A stretch of 9,366 nt of DNA, from NCBI GenBank assembly GCA_905202595.1, contig CAJKSP010000065.1, positions 1 to 9,366 on the forward strand. Reading direction: 5' to 3'. Made by a program: the position numbers and the translations under genes. Origin of the DNA: an uncultured Sutterella sp. Its GTDB lineage: Bacteria; Pseudomonadota; Gammaproteobacteria; Burkholderiales; Burkholderiaceae_F. Positions 1 through 5,768 of this stretch are shown here, in pieces (position 1 is the stretch's first letter; every line of letters starts with the position of its first letter). The notes below the pieces were generated by a model. That model was given only the letters and a program-made list of their open reading frames with translations. It made no database searches and had not been told where the DNA came from.

Positions 1-681
1 GGCTCGTCAGCCCCGTTCTCGCCAACATCATGCTCAATGAGCTCGATCATGAGCTCGAGCGCAGGGGGCACCGTTTTGTTCGGTATGCCGACGACATGAT
101 GATCTTCTGCAAGAGCAGAAAGGCGGCGGAGCGAACTCTCAAGCACCTCAAGCCCTACGTGGAAAGGAAGCTGTTTCTAAAGCTCAACGAACAGAAGACA
201 AAGATCTGCCTCGTAACAGCCCTTGATCTAAAGTGCTTAGTCTTAGGGTTCGGCTTCTGGAGAACGCGAGGCGGAGTGAAAGCACGCATCAGAAGTCCAC
301 GGCCAAATGCAGACAGCGGCTAAAGGCTATCACCTCATGCAGTCGAGGCCAGAGTCTCGATGCGTACAGGATGGAGCTTCAAGCCTTCGTCCTCGGCTGG
401 GTCAACTACTTCGCGGCGTCATCGATGAAGAAATTCGTCAGAGACACCGACGAATGGCTGCGCAGGCGCATCCGGAGATCTACTGGAAACAGTGGAAGAA
501 GATCCGGACGAAGTTTGCGGCGCTCAGGAAGCTGGTCGTAGCCAAAGGAGAAGCTTGGAAGTGGGCCAACACCCGCAAGTCGAACTGGCATACGGCAAAC
601 AGCTGGGTGCTTTCGACGACACTGACAAATGTCAAGCTCCGAAAATTGGAATGGACGTGCCTGGGGGACATCTACAAATAG
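1..681 (+). pseudogene. Group II intron reverse transcriptase/maturase, 3' part, frameshifted
   Basis: C-terminal part of a group II intron-encoded protein, which splices and mobilises its own intron RNA; the 5' part lies outside the window. The reading starts in frame at base 3 (LVSPVLANIML). The catalytic RT motif YADD is at 84-95, followed by a thumb-type LGFGFWRTRGG at about 243-275. The family pattern then jumps frame near 285-290 into HQKSTAKCRQRLKAITS and the maturase motif GWVNYF. It jumps again near 474-480 into IYWKQWKKIRTK, then WANTRKSNWHTANSWVLSTTLTN, ending at the stop 679-681. All three pieces align in order with one maturase, so this is one gene with two net frame changes. No HNH endonuclease domain follows the maturase domain, so it belongs to an endonuclease-less class. 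The piece is visibly more AT-rich than its neighbours, as expected of a mobile intron. Sequencing error is the alternative explanation for the frameshifts. Confidence 0.9.
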
Positions 682-704
682 GATGCCTTCTGAGGTTATT
701 GATA

Positions 705-778
705 ACCGCCCACTGCGGATCCACACGGTGGGTGGTGTGGATATGGGTGAGGACCAAAAGTCCTCACCCATATCCGAT
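705..778 (+). ncRNA. Group II intron 3' end: RNA domains V and VI
   Basis: These are the catalytic domain V and the branch-site domain VI, sitting 23 bases after the maturase stop as in ORF-bearing bacterial introns. Domain V: ACCGCCCAC (705-713) pairs with GTGGGTGGT (728-736), including one G-T wobble. A two-base CG bulge lies at 726-727, and a short distal stem (714-716 with 723-725 plus one pair) is capped by GATC. One distal pair, C716 with A723, is mismatched. Domain VI: 739-754 pairs perfectly with 760-775 over 16 bp, with loop CAAAA. The intron probably ends at the AT of CCGAT (777-778), matching the common AY 3' end. The distal-stem mismatch and the absence of a bulged A may mean reduced splicing. 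The exact 3' junction is inferred. Confidence 0.8.
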
Positions 779-783
779 TGCAT

Positions 784-1758
784 TCAGAGTTCGGAAGGCG
801 CCTTGCGCTGTCCAGAACGGTTGAGCGCCCGCCAGCCCGAGCGCGCGACGACGCGCAGGGCATTCCCGGCGTAGTTGGCAAACCATTCGGCGAAGGCGCG
901 CAGCCGAGGCGAGCGCTGTTCATCTTCAGTGCGCGTGACGAGCGCCATATGCCATGGCGTGCGCTCCCAGCCGGGAAGAACCGGCACGATGCGTCGGGCC
1001 TGAATATCTTCCACTACATGGCCGAGGAAGAGATCGAGCGCAATGCCTTGGTGCTCGAGCACCAGGCGCTTGAGCACGAGCTGATCGCTTGCGAGAAGCG
1101 TGCGCTTCCAGCGAATGGGCGGTGAAGGATGTCCGTTTTGGTAAAGAATGGCTGTCGGCACGTTGTTGGGCGAATCCTGCAGAAGACCATTGTGAGCAGC
1201 CAGATCCTCGATTGTCTTCGGCACGCCGCGGCGCTTAAGGTATTCCGGAGAGGCCAGCGGCACAGTTGCTGATGCATTGAAATGCCGTAGCACCAGGCCC
1301 GACTCATCGTCGGGTCGGTGGTTGATGACAGCGACATCCACCGGCGCGGCGTGCATTTGCTCGGGACTGATTTCAGAGAGCAGTGAAAAAGAGATCTCCG
1401 GATGCTGCTCTGAGTAGGTGCAGAGATAGCTCGCGAAGAAGTCGCTCATCAGCTCGTTAGGGGCCGCGAAGCGAATGACGAGCGTCTCTTCGGCCGGCTT
1501 TTCTTCTGAGAGAAGCTTGCGAAAGCCGTCCACGAGCGGCTCGACCTGGCGCACGAGCTCGATGCAGGGTGCCGTCGGCCGCATCGGGCGGCGGCTCTTA
1601 TCAAAGAGCGAAAAGCCGAGCGCGGCTTCAAGGTCGGCAAGGAGTCTGGAGACGCGCGTGAGCTCCATGTCGAGCACAAGAGCTGTCCTGGAGATGCTGC
1701 CTGTTTTGGTGGCGACGACGAGCGCTTTCCAGGCGGTGAGGTTGTCTTTCGGATTCAT
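784..1758 (-). CDS. LysR-type transcriptional regulator
   Basis: A 324-residue DNA-binding regulator of the LysR family, which usually binds T-N11-A sites and responds to a small-molecule co-inducer. The N-terminal winged helix-turn-helix covers about residues 7-62: LTAWKALVVATKTGSISRTA, then TRVSRLLADLEAALGFSLFD and RRPMRPT, the family's characteristic pattern. The rest is the periplasmic-binding-like effector domain (about 90-300), with IRFAAPNELMSDF opening it and PLASPEYLKRRGVP in the middle. The methionine at 1758 was chosen because it puts the helix-turn-helix at the usual place near the N-terminus; an upstream ATG at 1800 would add 14 atypical residues. The ribosome site is weak (AAGAAG, about 7 bases upstream). 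It is divergent from the GsiB-like gene at 2219, the classical arrangement for a LysR regulator and its target, so it probably controls that gene. The effector is unknown. A group II intron end abuts its 3' side. Confidence 0.93.
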   Translation of the reverse strand: MNPKDNLTAWKALVVATKTGSISRTALVLDMELTRVSRLLADLEAALGFSLFDKSRRPMRPTAPCIELVRQVEPLVDGFRKLLSEEKPAEETLVIRFAAPNELMSDFFASYLCTYSEQHPEISFSLLSEISPEQMHAAPVDVAVINHRPDDESGLVLRHFNASATVPLASPEYLKRRGVPKTIEDLAAHNGLLQDSPNNVPTAILYQNGHPSPPIRWKRTLLASDQLVLKRLVLEHQGIALDLFLGHVVEDIQARRIVPVLPGWERTPWHMALVTRTEDEQRSPRLRAFAEWFANYAGNALRVVARSGWRALNRSGQRKAPSEL

Positions 1759-2041
1759 GGTCGTTCTTCTTGGACGCCTGCTGCAGAAAGCCGGCGGCAT
1801 GCGCGGCGCTTCTCAATGCTACTCGGCGCGCAGCTGATGCGGTCAAAGGAGCGATGCTGCACAAGGAAAGGCGGCGAGGCGGAAAAGCGCGCGTGGAGAA
1901 TGTTGGCCGGTCATTTTCGGCTGTTTTCCAGTCTTTTTCCGGCTTGTCATTGACGCGAGCCAACCGGCCTTGGTCGAGCCGCCTAGGCGCCGGCGCGATT
2001 CGTCTCTGCAACGGGTTAGGCTCGAAGTGAGAGGGGGCGCC

Positions 2042-2060
2042 ATCGGCCGATGGATCGGCC
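2042..2060. repeat. Overlapping palindrome and direct repeat, candidate operator
   Basis: ATCGGCCGAT (2042-2051) is a perfect 10-bp palindrome. GGCCGAT and ATCGGCC (2045-2051 and 2054-2060) form an inverted repeat around GG. ATCGGCC also occurs twice as a direct repeat 12 bp apart. It lies about 160 bp upstream of the binding-protein start in the LysR-divergent region, so it may be a regulator site. It does not match a named consensus exactly. Confidence 0.4.
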
Positions 2061-2204
2061 AGCAGCCGCCTCTGCGGTTCTTGCAGGCCGTCAGACATCC
2101 GGTGCCCTCGGAAGCTTCGGATGCATCAGAAAAGGCGGACGCGAACGAGCCCATTCATCAGCTGCACGCTGCAGGCTGAAGCGCACAGCGCCTTCGGCCT
2201 CATC

Positions 2205-2211
2205 AAGGAGG
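2205..2211 (+). promoter_or_regulatory. Strong ribosome binding site of first GsiB-like gene
   Basis: AAGGAGG, a near-perfect Shine-Dalgarno sequence, lies 7 bases before the ATG at 2219 and fixes that start. It is much stronger than the site of the paralogue at 8206, which suggests higher translation of this copy. Confidence 0.85.
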
Positions 2212-2218
2212 ATCAGTC

Positions 2219-3781
2219 ATGTTTCATCTTCTGAAGAAATTCCGGCCAGCGCTTCTTGCTTCGCTCTGCCTGGCGGCCGCAGGCGCCGCCTTTGCGCCAG
2301 CCGGCGCTGAAGCGCGCACGATCACGGTGGCCATTCCGTCCACCTTCACGACGCTCGATCCGTACGACGCGAACGATGCGATGTCGCGCAACGCCGTGAA
2401 GTCCATCTACGAGGGGCTCTTTGTCTTCAACAAGGACCTCAAGCCCGTCCCGCAGCTTGCAGAATCCTATGAAGTGAGCGACGGCGGCCGCGTCTACACG
2501 ATCAAGCTCAAGAAGGGCGTCAAGTTCCACGACGGCACGGAATTCACGAGCGAGGCGGTGAAGCTCAACTTCGAGCGTCTGCTCGACAAGAAGAATGCGC
2601 TCTCGCGCTATACCTTCTTCAGCTTCATCAAGAAGGTCGACGCGGTTGATCCCTACACGGTCCGCTTCACGCTCGAGTCGCCCATGTCGGCCTTCATTCC
2701 GAGGCTCGCCAACGGCACGGGCCAGATGATCTGCCCGAGCTACCTGAAGAAGTACACGGGCGACGAGCTCGCCTTCCACGCCTGCGGCACGGGGCCCTAC
2801 ATGCTCAAGGACTACAACCCGAGCGAGCGCCTCATTGTCGTGAAGAATCCGAACTACCGCGTGCCGGGCCTGCCGAAGCTCGACGGCATCAACTGGATTC
2901 CGGTGCCTGAAAACAGCACCCGCGCGCAGATGGTGATGACGGGTGAGGCGGCCTACGTCCACCAGATGCCGCCCGAACTTATGGATCGCGCCTCGAAGAA
3001 TCCGAACGTGCAGGTCTTCGACGTGCCGGCGGTTCTGATGCGCTACATGCAGATCAACACGATGCAGAAGCCTTTCGACGACGTGCGCGTCCGCCGCGCG
3101 ATGGCCTACGCCATCAACAAGGAGGCGTTCTGCAAGGTGGTCTACAACGGCTATGCGCGTCCGGCAACGGGCGTGCAGCCGACTGAAATCCCTGGCGGCC
3201 TCAAGCTCGGTCCCTGGCCCTATGACCCGAAGAAGGCCCGCGAGCTCCTGAAGGAGGCGGGCTATCCGAACGGCTTCAAGACCACCCTCTGGTCGGCCTT
3301 CAACACGTCGACGAACGCCAAGGCCGTGCAGTTCCTGCAGCAGCAGCTGCGCCAGGTGGGCATCGATGTCGAGACGCGCCAGCTTGAAAGCGGCCAGCGC
3401 GTACAGCTCGTCGAAGGCCACGCCGATCCGAAGACCGCGCCGGTGCGCCTCTATCTGATCGGCTGGACGAACCCGACGGGCGAGCCGGACTGGGGCATCC
3501 GCCCGCTCTTCGACTCGCGCTCGATGCCGCCGGTTCTCTCGAACATGGCCTACTACGCGAACCCCAAGGTCGATGCGGCGCTCGACCGCGGCCTGGCGGA
3601 GACGGATGCCGCCAAGCGCGCGGCCGACTACGGCGAAGCGCAGAAGATCATTTGGGAGGACGTCCCGGCGGTCTTCCTCTCCTACGAGGACAACATCGCT
3701 GCGGCGAACAAGCACCTGAAGAACTTCTTCCCGAAGCCTGACTCCTCCTTCGAGTTCTACGAAGCCTATTGGGAAGAGTAG
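2219..3781 (+). CDS. gsiB: GsiB-like periplasmic solute-binding protein (SBP_bac_5 family), copy 1
   Basis: A 520-residue solute-binding component of a peptide/nickel/glutathione-type ABC importer. It closely resembles E. coli GsiB, the glutathione-binding protein, along its length. Shared blocks include TTLDPYDAND near residue 45, AESYEVSDGG, VKFHDGTEF, GTGPY, PGLPKLD, QKPFDDVRVRRAMAYAINK, WPYDPKKARELLKEAGYPNG and FLQQQLRQVGID. An N-terminal signal peptide (KK-FR, then a hydrophobic run) probably ends between residues 26 and 32 (AFA or AEA). Cys17 is not in a proper lipobox, so a soluble periplasmic protein is expected. Length matches the family. No permease or ATPase gene adjoins it, so it is an orphan binding protein. 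It is divergent from a LysR gene, its likely regulator, and is closed by a terminator at 3845. Cys172 and Cys189 are shared with the paralogue at 6635-8206. The true ligand could be another peptide-like compound. Confidence 0.9.
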   Translation: MFHLLKKFRPALLASLCLAAAGAAFAPAGAEARTITVAIPSTFTTLDPYDANDAMSRNAVKSIYEGLFVFNKDLKPVPQLAESYEVSDGGRVYTIKLKKGVKFHDGTEFTSEAVKLNFERLLDKKNALSRYTFFSFIKKVDAVDPYTVRFTLESPMSAFIPRLANGTGQMICPSYLKKYTGDELAFHACGTGPYMLKDYNPSERLIVVKNPNYRVPGLPKLDGINWIPVPENSTRAQMVMTGEAAYVHQMPPELMDRASKNPNVQVFDVPAVLMRYMQINTMQKPFDDVRVRRAMAYAINKEAFCKVVYNGYARPATGVQPTEIPGGLKLGPWPYDPKKARELLKEAGYPNGFKTTLWSAFNTSTNAKAVQFLQQQLRQVGIDVETRQLESGQRVQLVEGHADPKTAPVRLYLIGWTNPTGEPDWGIRPLFDSRSMPPVLSNMAYYANPKVDAALDRGLAETDAAKRAADYGEAQKIIWEDVPAVFLSYEDNIAAANKHLKNFFPKPDSSFEFYEAYWEE

Positions 3782-4083
3782 GCGAAGGAGAGACTCGAAG
3801 GCGGCCGTTCAAGCCGCCTGGGGGCCGGGGCGCATGCGCTGCCCGCAGAAAGGCCGTCCGGACGACATCCGGGCGGCCTTTCTGCGTCGGCCTTTCGCAG
3901 GGGGGCGGCTCAGCGAAAGGCGGAGCCTCACCCGCGTCGGAAGAGCACTCCCACCTCCGTCAACTTGCGGATAGTCCCAATCTCATCTCCACACTGAAGC
4001 CGTAGATGCAGGGCGCCGCGCGTTGCTACATTGCAGACATCGGCCGAAAACCATCAACGAAATCAATTAGATAGGGGACCAGC
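3782..4083 (+). other. Intergenic region with tandem hairpins before the flavoprotein gene
   Basis: 302 bases without a gene. A small stem AGGCGGC/GCCGCCT lies at 3799-3805 and 3813-3819, then the main terminator at 3845-3885. A further inverted repeat, GCCTTTCGC (3890-3898) with GCGAAAGGC (3913-3921), follows directly. The more AT-rich stretch at about 3985-4080 should carry the flavoprotein promoter, but no convincing -35/-10 pair could be assigned. The ribosome site AGGGGA (4073-4078) sits 5 bases before the ATG at 4084. Confidence 0.6.
3845..3885 (+). terminator. Hairpin terminator after GsiB-like copy 1
   Basis: An 18-bp stem (3845-3862 with 3868-3885, one G-T pair) encloses the 5-base loop CGACA. 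The 3' arm ends in GGCCTTTCTGC, so the short T-run is inside the stem and no long U-tract follows. Its position 63 bases past the stop codon and the very stable stem support termination. It separates the binding-protein gene from the flavoprotein gene. Confidence 0.75.
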
Positions 4084-5622
4084 ATGTCTGCAAAAACTTC
4101 TCGGCGCCATCTTCTCGGCGCATTCGCAGCCGCCGCGCCTGCGGCGCTTCTTCCTGCCGCTGCTTCGCACGCTGCGCCGCTCACGCCGGCGCCTCAGAAA
4201 TGGGACCGCACGGTGGACTTTCTTGTCGTCGGCACGGGCTTTGCCGGCCTCGCCGCAGCACTCGAAGCGCACTATGCGGGCATCAAGGACGTGCTCGTTC
4301 TCGAGAAGATGCCGAGCGCCGGCGGCAATTCGATCATCAACGGCGGCGGCATCGCCGCGTCCGGCACCGACATGCAGAAGGAGCGCGGCATTGAGGATTC
4401 GCCCGACCTCTTCTTCAAGGACATCCTGAAGGCGGGCGGCTACATCAACCATCCGGATCTCGCCCGCCGCATTGCCGACGAATCCGTGTCGACCTTCGAG
4501 TGGCTGCGCGGCGAAATCGGCGTGAAGTTCGCCGACGTCTACTATCACGGCGGCCATTCCGTGAAGCGCAGCCATACGGTCGTCGAAAAGTCGGGCGCGG
4601 GCTTCATCAACCCGATGCTCGCCAAGTGCCGCGAATTCGGCATCCCCGTCGAGCTGCGCACGAAGGTCGAGCACCTGATCGAGGATGAGAAGGGACGCGT
4701 GATCGGCGCGCAGGTCCGCCGCAGCTGGCGCTTCGGCCGCGAAGGCTCCGGACGGCTCGAGGCCATCCGCGCCCGCATGGGCATTCTCCTCGCCTCGGGC
4801 GGCTTCTCGCAGAACGTCGTCATGCGCATGAGCCATGATCCGCGCCTCACGGAAGCCTTCGGCTCGACCAATCATCCGGGCGCGACGGGCGAAATGATCC
4901 AGGAAGCCCAGATGCACGGGGCCAACACACTTCAAATGGACTGGATCCAGCTGGGTCCGTGGACGTCGCCCGACGAGAAGGGCTTCGGCCTGGCGCCGCA
5001 GTTCGTCGAATCGATCGTCGGCTACGGCTGCATGGTCGACATTGCGACGGGCAAGCGCTTCTTCAAGGAGACGGGCAACCGCAAGGAGCGCGCCGACGCG
5101 ATCATTGCCATCGGCCATCCGGCGCTCATCTACGCGTCCGAAAAGAATGTGCAGGCGCAGACGCCCAAGGCCATGAAGAAGGAGACCTTCGAGGCGGCGC
5201 TGAAGCAGGGCGTCATCCGCCGCTTCGATACGCTCGACGAGCTGGCTGCCTTCTACAAGATCCCGGCCGATGCGCTCAAGGCGCAGAATGAGCGCATGAA
5301 CGGCTTCCTCAAGGCGAAGAAGGATCCGGATCTCGGCTGCATGTTCTTTGAGGATTCGCAGCCCAACGACGCCGGTCCCTTCTATGCGGCCCGCCTCTGG
5401 CCGCGCGTCCATCATACGATGGGCGGCCTTGAAATCAACAACCGTGCGCAGGTCTACAACGCGCGCCACGAGGTGATTCCGGGCCTCTATGCCGCCGGCG
5501 AAGTGACGGGCGGCGTGCACGGCATGGTTCGCCTCGGCACGGTGGCTGTGGCAGACTGCATCATCTTCGGGCGCACGGCGGCGCGTAGCGCGCTCGCTGA
5601 TTCGAAGAGCGCTGCGGCTTAA
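4084..5622 (+). CDS. Tat-exported FAD-dependent reductase, fumarate reductase/flavocytochrome c flavoprotein family
   Basis: A 512-residue periplasmic flavoprotein of the family containing soluble fumarate reductase and urocanate reductase, which reduce C=C bonds of organic acids as respiratory acceptors. A twin-arginine signal (SRRHLLG, residues 6-12, then an Ala/Leu-rich run to AxA near 30) indicates folded export. The FAD Rossmann motif VVGTGFAG is at 48-55, with GGNSIINGGGIAASG following. Family catalytic positions are visible: GKRFFKETGNR (323-333, proton-donor Arg), HHTMGG (443-448) and VRLG (482-485), with the C-terminal FAD-binding GEVTGG. The segment WIQLGPWT (287-294) lacks the histidine found here in true fumarate reductase. 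No haem motif (CxxCH) is present, so electrons must come from another protein, and none is encoded nearby. The start is supported by the ribosome site AGGGGA 5 bases upstream. A Crp-like regulator follows after a terminator. The substrate is unknown. Confidence 0.9.
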   Translation: MSAKTSRRHLLGAFAAAAPAALLPAAASHAAPLTPAPQKWDRTVDFLVVGTGFAGLAAALEAHYAGIKDVLVLEKMPSAGGNSIINGGGIAASGTDMQKERGIEDSPDLFFKDILKAGGYINHPDLARRIADESVSTFEWLRGEIGVKFADVYYHGGHSVKRSHTVVEKSGAGFINPMLAKCREFGIPVELRTKVEHLIEDEKGRVIGAQVRRSWRFGREGSGRLEAIRARMGILLASGGFSQNVVMRMSHDPRLTEAFGSTNHPGATGEMIQEAQMHGANTLQMDWIQLGPWTSPDEKGFGLAPQFVESIVGYGCMVDIATGKRFFKETGNRKERADAIIAIGHPALIYASEKNVQAQTPKAMKKETFEAALKQGVIRRFDTLDELAAFYKIPADALKAQNERMNGFLKAKKDPDLGCMFFEDSQPNDAGPFYAARLWPRVHHTMGGLEINNRAQVYNARHEVIPGLYAAGEVTGGVHGMVRLGTVAVADCIIFGRTAARSALADSKSAAA

Positions 5623-5637
5623 GCGGCGGCAGGATGG

Positions 5638-5675
5638 GCGAAGCGCTGCGCACGCGTGATGCGCAGCCGCTTCGC
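5638..5675 (+). other. Long bulged hairpin just after the flavoprotein stop codon
   Basis: The arm 5638-5651 pairs with 5661-5666 and 5668-5675, giving 14 bp with a single bulged C at 5667 and a 9-base loop. It begins 15 bases after the flavoprotein stop. No U-tract follows, so it may protect the 3' end of the mRNA or help the true terminator 44 bases further on, rather than terminate alone. Confidence 0.55.
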
Positions 5676-5718
5676 GCTGAGAAAGCCGCCGGCATCAGCC
5701 GAAAAGAGCCGACAGGAG

Positions 5719-5750
5719 GCGCGCCCGGTTTCGGGCGCGCTTTGCTTTTG
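5719..5750 (+). terminator. Rho-independent terminator between flavoprotein and Crp-like genes
   Basis: GCGCGCCCG (5719-5727) pairs perfectly with CGGGCGCGC (5732-5740) around the loop GTTT, followed by TTTGCTTTTG. This is the classical stem plus U-rich tail. It lies upstream of the chosen Crp-like start and so argues for separate, or only partly read-through, expression of the two genes. Confidence 0.85.
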
Positions 5751-5768
5751 AAGGAGCTGCGGGACAGC

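Larger units (their letters stand above)
1759..2218. promoter_or_regulatory. Divergent intergenic region between LysR gene and GsiB-like gene
   Basis: 460 bases with no convincing gene; open frames across it look like composition artefacts. It must contain the promoters of both divergent genes, but no clear -35/-10 pair could be picked by eye. It holds three T-tracts at 10-bp spacing (1914-1917, 1924-1927, 1934-1938), an overlapping palindrome and direct repeat at 2042-2060, and two 8-bp palindromes, GAAGCTTC (2111-2118) and GATGCATC (2120-2127). These are candidates for regulator binding or DNA bending; function is inferred from position only. Confidence 0.6.

Noticed and set aside
739..775. 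Hairpin as a simple terminator for the LysR gene
   Set aside because: There is no T-tract on the minus strand, and directly upstream on the plus strand is a domain V fold and a maturase gene, so it is best read as intron domain VI.
1759..1800. N-terminal extension of the LysR protein from an ATG at 1800
   Set aside because: It adds an Arg-rich stretch before the helix-turn-helix that the family lacks. A GAGAAG lies upstream, so the alternative is not fully excluded.
1628..2098. 156-codon minus-strand frame overlapping the LysR start
   Set aside because: It runs out of frame through the LysR helix-turn-helix and the divergent promoter region, and its composition shows no protein-like pattern.
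2219..2320. Possible lipoprotein signal in GsiB-like copy 1 (Cys17)
   Set aside because: The residues before the cysteine are A-S-L, with Leu at the position that must be small; a normal signal peptidase I site follows further on.
2213..3715. 500-codon open frame antisense to GsiB-like copy 1
   Set aside because: The translation is an Arg/Ala/Leu/Val/His-rich low-complexity string without domain logic. It mirrors the codon bias of the real gene on the other strand, which has a signal peptide, family motifs and a strong ribosome site.
4063..5520. 485-codon open frame antisense to the flavoprotein
   Set aside because: Same artefact of high GC at third positions; no recognisable motif, while the plus strand carries FAD and catalytic motifs throughout.
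5634..5768. Longer start of the Crp-like protein at 5634
   Set aside because: The added 45 codons run across a clear rho-independent terminator (5719-5750) and show no conserved pattern.
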